A DNA stretch of 13,759 bases from Bacteroidota bacterium (GCA_003556985.1 PWPZ01000099.1:1-13759); one strand, 5' to 3'. Counted from the first letter of the stretch, positions 1 to 8,229 are shown. The notes: generated by a model from the letters alone, not told the origin. A program made the numbers and translations.

Positions 1-1
1 T

Positions 2-1159
2 CTGTTTGCAGGTATTGCCATCGGCCAGTCGACCGAATATTTCACAGCCTCTGCTTTCAAACCCACCCGGAAAATTGCTGAATCAGCTTCAACCGGGCCT
101 GCCACTATTATTATCAGCGGTATAGGGACCGGACTTATTTCTGCTGCAGTTCCTCTTGGTATTATATGTGTTGCTATTACCCTTGCCTTCGGGTTCTCCT
201 CCGGTTTCAACTTTTCCGATGCAGGTCTGAATATGGGATTGTACGGTATTGGGATCGCTGCAGTGGGTATGCTCTCAACCCTGGGGATAACCCTGGCTAC
301 AGATGCATACGGTCCGATTGCCGATAATGCCGGCGGTAATGCCGAAATGTCCAAGCTTGGAGAAGAGGTACGTAACCGTACAGATGCCCTTGATGCACTC
401 GGAAATACAACTGCCGCAACAGGTAAAGGCTTTGCAATCGGAAGTGCTGCTCTTACTGCGCTTGCCTTGCTTGCAGCCTATTTCGAAGAAGTAAAGATCA
501 TGATCGTTAAGTTCCTTGACCAGCCGATGATGCTGATTAATAACACACCTGCCATTGATGCCCAGTTTATTGATTTCATTCATCATTATGATATCCATCT
601 GATGAACCCGCTGGTAATTGTAGGTATACTGATTGGTGTGCTTTCTGTTTTCGTATTCAGCGGTATGACCATGAATGCTGTTGGTCGTGCGGCCCAGAAA
701 ATGGTTGATGAGGTTCGCCGCCAGTTCAAAAGCATTCCTGGAATTATGGAAGGGACCACAGAACCGGATTATTCACGCTGTGTTGCGATCTCCACAAAAG
801 GTGCCCAGCAGGAGATGATGGTGCCTTCACTTGTAGCTCTTCTTATTCCTGTTGTAGTTGCCCTTATATTTGGTGTTGCCGGTGTTGCCGGACTGCTGGT
901 TGGTACTATTTCATCAGGTTTTGCGATGGCTATTTTCATGGCAAATGCCGGTGGTGCATGGGACAATGCCAAGAAATATATTGAAGAAGGACATCACGGA
1001 GGTAAAGGTTCTGAAAACCATAAAGCCGCAGTAGTTGGCGATACAGTAGGTGATCCTTTCAAGGATACATCGGGACCGAGCCTTAACATACTTATCAAGC
1101 TGATTGTTATGGCATCTGTTGTAACCGTAGGTGTTGCCGTAAGCTACAGTATATTCTAA
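2..1159 (+). CDS. hppA: K+-dependent membrane-bound pyrophosphatase (ion-pumping), C-terminal part
   Basis: This is the C-terminal 385 residues of a membrane-bound pyrophosphatase, which couples hydrolysis of cytoplasmic PPi to Na+ and/or H+ export. The frame is open from base 2 and the start lies left of the window. The full family length is about 700-750 residues, so roughly half is missing. Several hydrophobic transmembrane segments alternate with the conserved PPi/Mg-binding loops: DAYGPIADNAGGN near 323-361, NAGGAWDNAKK near 943-975, and the VGDTVGDPFKDTSGPS loop near 1035-1082. The GNTTAATGKG motif has Ala and Gly (codons at 413 and 422) where K+-independent enzymes have Lys and Thr, so K+ dependence is predicted. 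The ion specificity cannot be read because the deciding N-terminal residues are absent. A strong terminator follows the stop codon after about 30 bases. Confidence 0.96.
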   Translation: MFAGIAIGQSTEYFTASAFKPTRKIAESASTGPATIIISGIGTGLISAAVPLGIICVAITLAFGFSSGFNFSDAGLNMGLYGIGIAAVGMLSTLGITLATDAYGPIADNAGGNAEMSKLGEEVRNRTDALDALGNTTAATGKGFAIGSAALTALALLAAYFEEVKIMIVKFLDQPMMLINNTPAIDAQFIDFIHHYDIHLMNPLVIVGILIGVLSVFVFSGMTMNAVGRAAQKMVDEVRRQFKSIPGIMEGTTEPDYSRCVAISTKGAQQEMMVPSLVALLIPVVVALIFGVAGVAGLLVGTISSGFAMAIFMANAGGAWDNAKKYIEEGHHGGKGSENHKAAVVGDTVGDPFKDTSGPSLNILIKLIVMASVVTVGVAVSYSIF

Positions 1160-1186
1160 ACGGACAACTGATTATCTTAGAAAAAC

Positions 1187-1222
1187 AAAAAAAAGCCTGC
1201 AGAATTTTCTGCAGGCTTTTTT
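1187..1222 (+). terminator. Rho-independent terminator after hppA, probably bidirectional
   Basis: A stem of GCCTGCAG (1195-1202) pairs with CTGCAGGC (1209-1216) around an AATTTT loop whose outer A and T bases can pair further. Eight A bases (1187-1194) precede it and six T bases (1217-1222) follow, so the structure works as a hairpin plus U-tract on both strands. It lies between the stop codons of the convergent hppA and lpxH-like genes and could end both units. The next 149 bases, up to the lpxH-like stop, show nothing recognisable. Confidence 0.93.
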
Positions 1223-1371
1223 AATGGTTTTGACCTCTTAACCCGTTAACCTGACGTAAGATAGCAGTCTTATCCGGCTGGGAAAAGAAAAATCACGACC
1301 TTTAGAGAAAAGGCAGTTCGCCAGAGACAGTTAGTTTAACAGTTGATAGGAGTGGAAGACCACGGAGTGTA

Positions 1372-2124
1372 CTAATCAGAATAATTTTTCAGTTCCATAT
1401 TTTTTCCGTCAAAAACGGCATAGGAAAAATGCCAGAGCCAGTCGCCAAGATTTATGCAGCGTGAGGTACCGTTTTTCAGGGGGCGCTCAAACGGCAGATG
1501 CCTGTGGCCGAAAACGAAGTAATCAAAATGCTCCTTTTCCAGAATCCGGTTTGCAAAAATCATATGATCTTCATTATCATCTCCCTGATAAGGGGTTATG
1601 AGCTCCTTTGAGTAGCGGCTTTTGTGCGACCATTTATGGCCGATGCGGAGCGCCAGGTTAGGATGAAGCCTGGCAAACATCCATTGAAGGAGTGGGTTTG
1701 TGAAGATGTTTTTTAATAATTTGAATCCCATGTCATTCTCATCCAGTCCGTCGCCATGGGCAAGATAAAACCTTTTTCCGTAAATCTCGGTTTTAAGGGC
1801 GCTTTTGTGGACTATCATACCGGTTTCGGCCGACAAATAATCGAAGGTCCAGATGTCATGGTTGCCGGTGAAAAAATGAACCGGAATGCCGCTGTCGGTT
1901 ATTTCTGCAATCTTCCCCAGTATTCTGGTATAGCCTCTGGGAACCACTTTACTGTATTCAAACCAGAAATCAAAAATATCGCCCAGAAGATAAATTTCTC
2001 CCGCATCTTTTCTGATGGCTTCCAGCCAGCCTGAAAACAGCTTTTCCCGGGGAAGACTTTCATCAGGCCCGGACAGGCCAAAATGAGCATCGGATGCGAA
2101 GTATATTTTTTTATTGCTGCTCAA
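1372..2124 (-). CDS. lpxH: UDP-2,3-diacylglucosamine diphosphatase (LpxH-like metallophosphoesterase)
   Basis: The 250-residue protein is a calcineurin-like phosphoesterase of the LpxH type, which cleaves UDP-2,3-diacylglucosamine to lipid X and UMP in lipid A synthesis at the inner membrane face. The metal-binding motifs come in the usual order: SDAHFG (D12, H14), GDIFDFW (D49), GNHD (N88, H89), AHGDG (H123) and GHRH (H207, H209). The length fits the family (about 240-255). The start appears to be TTG at 2124-2122, since no in-frame ATG or GTG was found shortly upstream; no clear ribosome binding site is visible. It lies 86 bases after a TlpA-like lipoprotein gene on the same strand and may be co-transcribed with it. 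LpxH-type proteins in Bacteroidota are assigned by homology, so a different pyrophosphatase substrate is possible. Confidence 0.88.
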   Translation of the reverse strand: MSSNKKIYFASDAHFGLSGPDESLPREKLFSGWLEAIRKDAGEIYLLGDIFDFWFEYSKVVPRGYTRILGKIAEITDSGIPVHFFTGNHDIWTFDYLSAETGMIVHKSALKTEIYGKRFYLAHGDGLDENDMGFKLLKNIFTNPLLQWMFARLHPNLALRIGHKWSHKSRYSKELITPYQGDDNEDHMIFANRILEKEHFDYFVFGHRHLPFERPLKNGTSRCINLGDWLWHFSYAVFDGKNMELKNYSD

Positions 2125-2210
2125 CGACTGTTTCTTATATAGTATGAATGGTTTTTCCTGTACTGATTCCCGCTTGATGTTTTTGGGTCAATGATCCATG
2201 GAATCAAATT

Positions 2211-3374
2211 CTAATCCAGCGCCCTGGCAAGCCTGCGTCTTAGCTCTGCAACTGAAGGATTTCTGGCTACCACGCCCACATCGCTGTAAATAAGAAAACT
2301 GGAGGGAATCTGCTGCACATTGTATGACTGGGTGGCCATGAAATTTTCTTCCCCAAATTCGGCAACATTCAGCCAGGGAAGTTCGGAATATCTTATATGA
2401 TCAAGCCATTCCTGCCTGTCTCGTTCCACTGATACATTGTATACCTGGAATCCTTTTCTGTGGTAGTCCCTGTAAACGGGCAGCAAGTTATGACTGAATT
2501 CCACGCTGGCCGGATTAAGGGATGATCCGAAAACAAGAAGAACATATCTTTCCGGAATCGAATGCAATCTGATGGTGTCACCGTCGATGCCGGGCATAGC
2601 AATATCGGGGTACGTTGTTACCACGTTACCGCTTTGTTCGGCCATGGCAGTAAGTTTGAAAAGTTCATACTGCCTCTCCTGGTTTTCGGCATCGGCGGCA
2701 AGCGCCATGACATGTGGAGAATCGGGATAAAGCCTTTGCAGGGATTCTGCTGTGATCTTCAGATATTGGATGTCCTGTATCCGGCCCAGCACATAGTTTT
2801 CATCGTCAAGTCTCTGGTAAAGAGCGGTAATGGCGGCAAGCGATTCCATGTTTTCAAGGATAAAGGCAATGGAATATTTGCGCTGGGCAATGATAATTTC
2901 CTGTAGCTCTTCATTTATCCTTGCTTCCTGCTCCATGAATCCGGGTCCTTCTTCCAGGGCAATGATTTCGTTGACAAGGGGTTCCATCTGTTTTTTTGTA
3001 GCGGCCAACCGGCCGGAAAGGACCTTGATCAGTTCCGAGCCTTCTGAACCTGAAACCTGATATGTGCCGTGAAGGTTTGAAGCTTCAGCCGCAATGGTTA
3101 TCCTTTCTTCGGGTTCGGCAAGGAGGGTAATGAAATTGTTGCCGCCAAGTCTGAGCCTGTAAAATGAGGGACCGGAGATTTTCCGGGAAAAGGAGAATTT
3201 ATCGCGGGACCCTATTTTTGTGGAATCTATGGGCAGCGGACCGTCAACCTCCAGTTTGTCAAGATAGAGTGTTTTGCCTTTTCCTCCGTCAATTTCACCG
3301 CTTATGCGGAATTTGTCCGATTCCCCGCAGGAAAACAGTACCAGAAGAGGCAATAAGAAAAGAATTCGGTTCAT
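2211..3374 (-). CDS. TlpA-like lipoprotein with degenerate thioredoxin domain (no CxxC)
   Basis: This 387-residue predicted lipoprotein starts with a short signal peptide and an LFSC lipobox (lipidated C16). Residues about 22-110 form a beta-rich region resembling the DUF4369-type N-terminal domain of Bacteroidota TlpA-like proteins, and residues 120-245 are a charged, mostly helical segment. Residues about 253-387 form a thioredoxin-like fold that keeps the YVLL strand and a cis-proline context (QQIPSSFL, near 355-361). Where the upstream paralogue has WCGPC, this protein reads L-N-P-A-S (286-290), so both redox cysteines are missing and disulfide exchange is unlikely. It lies 32 bases downstream of that paralogue in the same orientation, and the two resemble each other along their whole length, which suggests a tandem duplication. 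It probably acts at an outer-membrane or periplasmic face as a binding or structural protein; its real role is unknown. Confidence 0.9.
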   Translation of the reverse strand: MNRILFLLPLLVLFSCGESDKFRISGEIDGGKGKTLYLDKLEVDGPLPIDSTKIGSRDKFSFSRKISGPSFYRLRLGGNNFITLLAEPEERITIAAEASNLHGTYQVSGSEGSELIKVLSGRLAATKKQMEPLVNEIIALEEGPGFMEQEARINEELQEIIIAQRKYSIAFILENMESLAAITALYQRLDDENYVLGRIQDIQYLKITAESLQRLYPDSPHVMALAADAENQERQYELFKLTAMAEQSGNVVTTYPDIAMPGIDGDTIRLHSIPERYVLLVFGSSLNPASVEFSHNLLPVYRDYHRKGFQVYNVSVERDRQEWLDHIRYSELPWLNVAEFGEENFMATQSYNVQQIPSSFLIYSDVGVVARNPSVAELRRRLARALD

Positions 3375-3406
3375 AGCATGTGGTTAGTTTAAGTCCTGTG
3401 CCTTTT

Positions 3407-4576
3407 TTAATTAAAAAGCTCTTCGAGCCTGATTCCAAGGGCTTCGCCCCTGAGATTTCTGTCAATTATTCTGCCTTCCGGATCAAGCAGATAGTTGGAA
3501 GGTATACCTTCAATGTTATACATGGGAACAACGACCGAGCTCCAGAATTGCAGATCGCTTACATGGGTCCACCGTCCCAGGTTATCTTCTTCAATCCCCG
3601 TAAGCCAGGCTTCCCTGGAACGGTCAAGCGACACCTGGTAAATTTCAAAACCTTTGTCATGATATCTATTAAAGTTCCTTACCTTATTTGGGTTTTCCGC
3701 CCGGCATGGTCCGCACCAGGCAGCCCAGAAATCCAGAAGCACATAGTTCCCCCGGAGTGAGGAAAGGCTTATGGTGTCTCCTTCGGGATTGGAAAGGGAT
3801 ATTTCGGGAGCTTCAGCTCCGCTGTCCAGCCGGCTTTCCCTTTGCCTTCTAAGGTCAACCTGCCTCTTCATTTCCTGAACATTTTCATTGAGGGTCATTG
3901 TATAGTCCAGATCGGGATATCTGGCAATCAATGCCGAGTCAACCAGAGCATAATATTTGAAATCATCTGCCCCGCTAAGCACAAATGTATTGGGGTCGGT
4001 CTGCTGGTAAAGCGCCATGAGGCTTGCCAGGGAAGAGGGGTTCCTGTTTATGAATTCAATTGTGAACTGCCTCTGCTCTTCGGCGATTTCTTCAAAGCTT
4101 TCCCTTACCTCCCTTCTCAGCATTTCGATTTCAGTACCGGGCTCGTCCAGATTGCTGCGGTAATATCTGCTCAGGGAATCCATCGCCATTATTGTGGAAT
4201 GCATCTTCCTGTTCAATTCGGAAACCAGTTTTGATTCTTCCGAACCCTTAATTTCTGCCGTGCCCTGGAGATTGTTAAGATCTGCACTGATTTCAATCTG
4301 CTCTCCGGGAAAAACTATCAGGGTAAGATAGTTGGTCTGACTTTCTCTCAGTGACATGAACCTCACCTGGTCAAATCTGCTCCGGAAGCTGAATTCACCA
4401 TTGCTTTCGACTACTGTCGAATCAACCGGTACAAGATCATAGGTGGTCATTTCATATAGACGGAGTTTTGATCCGGCGGCATTTTCCAGGTTGCCGCTGA
4501 TGGTGGAATGATCATCGGACCGGGAGCAGGAAAAAACCGTCAATAATAGTATTGCCAATGCAAACTTTATGCTCAT
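3407..4576 (-). CDS. TlpA-family thioredoxin-like lipoprotein with intact CGPC
   Basis: The predicted 389-residue lipoprotein is anchored through C17 (lipobox VFSC) and faces the periplasm or outer surface. An N-terminal beta-rich DUF4369-like region (about 25-115) and a helical charged middle (about 120-255) lead into a thioredoxin/AhpC-TSA-like domain (about 255-389). This domain contains FWAAWCGPC (cysteines 288 and 291) and a cis-proline motif, GIPSNYLL. It is expected to act as a thiol-disulfide oxidoreductase, as TlpA/ResA proteins do; the partner is unknown. The frame stays open to another ATG at 4621, but starting there would put 15 extra residues before the signal peptide. The ATG at 4576 gives a normal lipoprotein leader and was chosen. 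It is the first gene of a minus-strand group followed after 32 bases by its cysteine-less paralogue and then by lpxH. Confidence 0.9.
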   Translation of the reverse strand: MSIKFALAILLLTVFSCSRSDDHSTISGNLENAAGSKLRLYEMTTYDLVPVDSTVVESNGEFSFRSRFDQVRFMSLRESQTNYLTLIVFPGEQIEISADLNNLQGTAEIKGSEESKLVSELNRKMHSTIMAMDSLSRYYRSNLDEPGTEIEMLRREVRESFEEIAEEQRQFTIEFINRNPSSLASLMALYQQTDPNTFVLSGADDFKYYALVDSALIARYPDLDYTMTLNENVQEMKRQVDLRRQRESRLDSGAEAPEISLSNPEGDTISLSSLRGNYVLLDFWAAWCGPCRAENPNKVRNFNRYHDKGFEIYQVSLDRSREAWLTGIEEDNLGRWTHVSDLQFWSSVVVPMYNIEGIPSNYLLDPEGRIIDRNLRGEALGIRLEELFN

Positions 4577-4796
4577 AGCGTAGGAAAAAAATGCTGCTGG
4601 TGAAATTTCTTTTAAATTCATATTTTTTTCAACTTTAAGAAGGCTTGAGTTAAACGCGAAGATAATTAATTTTAAATGGTCATGAAAAGTTTAGAATGCA
4701 GCTGTTTTATTAAACTTTAATCTATAATGCTTGTTTATCCTTTTTTATTGTGCAGGTTTCCCCAATTTAATTTAAGGTTAATATATGATTATTTAG

Positions 4797-4804
4797 TATA
4801 TTTG
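4797..4804 (+). promoter_or_regulatory. Candidate Bacteroidota -7 promoter element for the glycogen operon
   Basis: TATATTTG matches the Bacteroidota primary sigma factor -7 consensus TAnnTTTG exactly and points toward the debranching-enzyme gene. The expected -33 TTTG is only weakly represented by TTTA/TTAAGG around 4771-4777. Transcription from here would start near 4810 and give a leader of about 175 nucleotides before the ATG at 4986. The call rests on one motif in AT-rich DNA, where chance matches do occur. Confidence 0.45.
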
Positions 4805-4880
4805 ATATTGAACCAGAGTTTGTTATTGCCAGAATTTTTATTTCAGCATACCGGTATCAGAAGCCAGGTAATTTAGTAAT

Positions 4881-4894
4881 TTCGGCATGCCGAA
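4881..4894. promoter_or_regulatory. Perfect 14-bp palindrome, candidate operator or leader hairpin
   Basis: TTCGGCATGCCGAA is its own reverse complement and is GC-rich against an AT-rich background. It lies about 75 bases downstream of the candidate -7 element and about 90 bases upstream of the first glycogen gene. A homodimeric repressor (for example LacI type) could bind it as DNA, or it could form a small hairpin in the leader RNA. No adjacent regulator gene is seen, so the assignment is an inference from symmetry and position. Confidence 0.35.
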
Positions 4895-4985
4895 GTTATC
4901 ATTTGTCTATTATGGCCGGCGCAGATGCATATTTATATAATATCGGTGATTGACTTTGGGGCGAACACAATTCAAATATTTTTTT

Positions 4986-6938
4986 ATGACCTACCTGAAT
5001 CTTGATAAGACAAAACTTATAAACCTGTCTTATTCTTTGAATCGCGAACTCATCAGGTCGAACCATGCCGGTTCGTATGCATGTACTACTGTCATATCGG
5101 CAAATACACGCAAGTATCACGGACTTCTTGTCTGTCCCCTTGAATATCTTGACGGTGGCTACCATGTTCTCCTGTCGGGCCTGCATGAAACCATCATACA
5201 GAATGACACGGAATTTAACCTTGGGATGCACAAGTATGACGGCGATCATTACAATCCACGCGGGCACAAGTACCTGATGGATTTCGAGGCAATACCCACC
5301 TCAAGGCTGATTTACAGGGTGGGAGGGGTCATACTTTCCAGGGAAACGATTCTTGCCCAGAATGAGGAAAGTATTCTTATCAGTTACACTCTTGCAGATT
5401 CCCATTCACCTGTTGTAATCCGGTTCAGGCCCTACCTGGCATTCCGGAATATCCATGCCCTCAGCAAGGCTAATAATGATGTTCTAAGCAAGGTATATAA
5501 AATAAATAACGGGATAAGGATGAGGATGTATCAAGGCTATCCTTTTCTTTATATGCAGTTTTCCAGGAAAAATGAATTCGTTCACCAGCCCGGCTGGAAT
5601 TACAATATAGAATATGTCATGGAGCAAAAGCGGGGCTACGACTATAAAGAGGATCTTTACGTGCCCGGTTATTTCGAACTGTCCCTGAAAAAAGGAGAAA
5701 CCGTTATCTTTTCGGCCGGCACAGGGGAAGCAGAACCCCGCTCCCTAACCCGGAAATTCCGGAATGAAAAAAACAAAAGGATTCCCAGGAACACTTTTCA
5801 TAATTGTCTTCTTAATGCTTCCCAGCAGTTCCTTGTCAGGAAAGAAAAAAATACCACCGTCATGACCGGCTTTCCATGGCACCGGCCAAGTTTGCGAAAC
5901 ACCTTCGGGGCTCTTCCCGGTCTGACTCTTCCGGCGGGCGATCTGAAAACATTCAAATCTGTTCTTGACCATGGTCTTTCAGAGTTGCACAGATCATTCA
6001 ATGCTGCTGCCCTGAAATCTCAAAGACATATTTTCAGGGGCATCGATGAGCCTTTATGGTTCATATGGGCTCTCCAGCAGTATTACCATCATCTTGACGA
6101 TTATTCTCAGGCCTGGGAAACCTATGGGAGGAAAGTCAGAAACATTCTTAATTCCCTGTGTGACGGACTGGCAGATGTTGTTTCAATGCATGAAAACGGG
6201 CTTTTGTTTTGCGACAATACCGAAATCCCCTTTACATGGATGGATTGTGTGGTTGACGGCAGGCAGGTCACTCCTCGCTCTGGGTATATAGTGGAAGTCA
6301 ATGCATTATGGTACAATGCCATAATGTTCTCCCTTAAAATTGCCCGGGAGGCAGGCGATAATACATTCGTCAGTCGATGGAAAGACCTGCCTTCCAGGAT
6401 TTCCGAATCTTTTGTGCAGGTTTTCTGGAGTCCTGATAAAGGGTATTTTGCCGATTATGTGCGTGATGAAACGGCCGACTGGTCAGTCAGGCCAAATCAG
6501 GTATTAGTTGCATCGATGCCCTTTAGCCCCGTGCATGATGATATGAAACAAAAAATGCTTGAAGTGGTTGCAAGCGAACTCTTAACTTCCAAAGGGCTGA
6601 GAACGCTGGCACCCAAAAATCCGGCCTACATAGGAATCTACGACGGCGACCAGTCCGCCCGCGACTCCGCGGCGCATCAGGGTGCCGTTTATCCCTGGCT
6701 TCTCGGGCATTATGCCGAAGCATATCTCCGGCTATACAAAAAATCGGGAGTTGACAATATAAACAGGCTTTTTCAGGGCTTCAATGAAGATATGGAGGTG
6801 CACGGTATAGGCACAATTTCCGAGCTATACGACGGGAATCCCCCGCATTATCCGAATGGTGCGATATCATATGCATGGAATGTGGCCGAGCTTCTCAGAA
6901 TGGAACAATTAATATTATATTACCAAAATATACAGTAA
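4986..6938 (+). CDS. Glycogen debranching enzyme (GH133-type amylo-alpha-1,6-glucosidase)
   Basis: The 650-residue protein resembles bacterial glycogen debranching enzymes, which remove alpha-1,6-linked glucose at branch points. The N-terminal domain (GDE_N-like, about residues 8-265) carries the typical SNHAGSYACTT and NTRKYHGLLV motifs. The C-terminal alpha/alpha-barrel (about 280-645) contains GFPW, ALPGLTL, FTWMDC (D420, expected general acid), VTPRSGYIVEVNALWYN (428-444), GDQSARDSAAHQGAVYPWL and SELYDGNPPHYPNGAISYAW. The Arg-Asp normally preceding the ALPGLTL segment is Arg-Asn (R304, N305), which is unusual. The frame can also begin at TTG 4950, but the ATG at 4986 gives the short MTYLNLDKTKL beginning seen in related proteins as I remember them. 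It is the first gene of the operon, and the next gene starts right after its stop codon. Confidence 0.93.
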   Translation: MTYLNLDKTKLINLSYSLNRELIRSNHAGSYACTTVISANTRKYHGLLVCPLEYLDGGYHVLLSGLHETIIQNDTEFNLGMHKYDGDHYNPRGHKYLMDFEAIPTSRLIYRVGGVILSRETILAQNEESILISYTLADSHSPVVIRFRPYLAFRNIHALSKANNDVLSKVYKINNGIRMRMYQGYPFLYMQFSRKNEFVHQPGWNYNIEYVMEQKRGYDYKEDLYVPGYFELSLKKGETVIFSAGTGEAEPRSLTRKFRNEKNKRIPRNTFHNCLLNASQQFLVRKEKNTTVMTGFPWHRPSLRNTFGALPGLTLPAGDLKTFKSVLDHGLSELHRSFNAAALKSQRHIFRGIDEPLWFIWALQQYYHHLDDYSQAWETYGRKVRNILNSLCDGLADVVSMHENGLLFCDNTEIPFTWMDCVVDGRQVTPRSGYIVEVNALWYNAIMFSLKIAREAGDNTFVSRWKDLPSRISESFVQVFWSPDKGYFADYVRDETADWSVRPNQVLVASMPFSPVHDDMKQKMLEVVASELLTSKGLRTLAPKNPAYIGIYDGDQSARDSAAHQGAVYPWLLGHYAEAYLRLYKKSGVDNINRLFQGFNEDMEVHGIGTISELYDGNPPHYPNGAISYAWNVAELLRMEQLILYYQNIQ

Positions 6939-8228
6939 ATGAGGGTGTTAATGTTTGGTTGGGAATTCCCCCCTCATATCAGCGGGGGACTGGGTACTGC
7001 CTGCTATGGTCTTACAAAAGGAATGTCGCATATTCCCGGACTGGATGTTATTTTTGTCGTGCCAAAAATGTGGGGTGACGAAGACCAGTCGACTATTCGC
7101 CTCCTGGCGGCCGAAAATTTCCCCGTAAGGAGAAAATATGTTGAAATGCAGGGTTTTTTAAAGGAGATGACTTTTCTGGAAATTCATTCCCGGATTATGC
7201 CCTACATGTCGCCTGAGGAATTTGCAAAAACAAGGAAAAAAAGCCGGACGGGAACAAGTGTTTATTTCAATACAGACCATATTGGCAAGTTCAAATTCAG
7301 CGGTACCTACGGTCCCGACCTGTTCCAGGAGATTGCCAACTATTCTCTTATAGCAAGGGTTATTGCAGAGGATCATCCCTTTGATATCATTCATGCCCAT
7401 GACTGGCTGGCTTATCCGGCCGGAATAGCCGCAAAGGAAGCTTCGGGCAAGCCGCTGGTGATACATGTTCACGCCACTGATTTTGACCGCAGCGGTGGCA
7501 GCGTGAATCCTGCGGTATTTGAAATTGAAAGGCGGGGGATGGAGATTGCCGACAAGATCATCGCCGTGAGTAACCTCACCCGCAAAACCATTATCGAAAA
7601 ATACGGTATTGATCCCTGCAAGGTGGTCACAGTTTACAATGCTGTTGATCCGGCCGGCGATCAGGATGGCATAAATTTCAGCAAACCGCTTAATGGAAAG
7701 ATTGTAACCTTTCTTGGCAGGATCACACTGCAGAAAGGCCCCGAATATTTTATTGAAGCAGCAAATAAAGTGCTCAGAAAACTAAGCGATGTGCATTTTG
7801 TAATGGCGGGCAGTGGAGATATGTTTCCCAGAATGATCAAGCATGCTGCCAGTCTCGGAATAACCGACCGCTTTCATTTTACAGGATTTTTGAAGCAGCG
7901 GGATGTAAACCAGATGTACAGGATGAGCGATTTGTACGTTATGCCTTCAATTTCCGAACCTTTCGGTATATCACCGCTGGAAGCCATGCAATCAAATGTG
8001 CCGGTCATCATTTCCCATCAGTCCGGCGTATCGGAAATTCTCAAACATGCAATCAAAATTGATTTCTGGGATATCGACGCAATGGCTGATGCCATCTACG
8101 GGATTCTTCAGTACAATGCGCTTTCCCGGATGTTCAAAAAACTCGGCAAAACCGAGGTTGAAAACCTTAAATGGGAGAATTCTGCCCTGCATGTAAAAGA
8201 AATATATGATGAAGTATTAAGTCAATAA
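6939..8228 (+). CDS. Glycosyltransferase family 4, glycogen/starch synthase-like
   Basis: This 429-residue GT-B fold transferase starts with MFGWEFPPHISGGLGTACYGL, whose GGLG loop is the nucleotide-sugar and acceptor site seen in glycogen synthases and related GT4/GT5 enzymes. HAHDW follows in the N-terminal half. The C-terminal half has GRITLQKGPEYFIEAA, the sugar-nucleotide-binding Rossmann beginning, and SEPFGISPLEAM, the E-x7-E motif (E340, E348) of retaining transferases. It probably transfers glucose from UDP- or ADP-glucose to an alpha-glucan, but the donor cannot be read from the sequence and another acceptor is possible. The ATG immediately follows the stop codon of the debranching-enzyme gene, so translation is probably coupled. 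The placement between a debrancher and a GH57 protein supports a role in storage glucan metabolism. It is distinct from the GT3 synthase encoded two genes downstream. Confidence 0.9.
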   Translation: MRVLMFGWEFPPHISGGLGTACYGLTKGMSHIPGLDVIFVVPKMWGDEDQSTIRLLAAENFPVRRKYVEMQGFLKEMTFLEIHSRIMPYMSPEEFAKTRKKSRTGTSVYFNTDHIGKFKFSGTYGPDLFQEIANYSLIARVIAEDHPFDIIHAHDWLAYPAGIAAKEASGKPLVIHVHATDFDRSGGSVNPAVFEIERRGMEIADKIIAVSNLTRKTIIEKYGIDPCKVVTVYNAVDPAGDQDGINFSKPLNGKIVTFLGRITLQKGPEYFIEAANKVLRKLSDVHFVMAGSGDMFPRMIKHAASLGITDRFHFTGFLKQRDVNQMYRMSDLYVMPSISEPFGISPLEAMQSNVPVIISHQSGVSEILKHAIKIDFWDIDAMADAIYGILQYNALSRMFKKLGKTEVENLKWENSALHVKEIYDEVLSQ

Positions 8229-8229
8229 A

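Larger units (their letters stand above)
4577..4985. other. Divergent intergenic region, AT-rich, regulatory
   Basis: This region of about 400 bases separates the leftward lipoprotein group from the rightward glycogen operon and shows no convincing gene on either strand. It is clearly richer in A and T than the flanking coding DNA. It holds one good Bacteroidota -7 element for the rightward operon (4797-4804), a 14-bp palindrome (4881-4894) and a shorter one, ATACCGGTAT (4848-4857). No equally good promoter element for the leftward genes was found; CAACTTTA at 4630-4637 (TAAAGTTG on the minus strand) is a one-mismatch candidate. Confidence 0.75.

Noticed and set aside
1223..1371. Possible small gene or RNA between the terminator and the lpxH-like stop
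   Set aside because: No open frame with a plausible start and no strong hairpin was seen in these 149 bases.
3380..3760. Plus-strand open frame of 126 codons
   Set aside because: It overlaps the thioredoxin domain coding region on the other strand and its translation shows no coherent domain; it is a shadow frame.
4577..4621. Upstream ATG at 4621 for the CGPC lipoprotein
   Set aside because: Starting there adds 15 residues in front of an already complete lipoprotein signal peptide beginning at the ATG at 4576.
4950..4985. Upstream TTG start for the debranching enzyme
   Set aside because: It would add 12 residues that do not resemble the start of the family and has no ribosome binding site; the ATG at 4986 gives the expected beginning.
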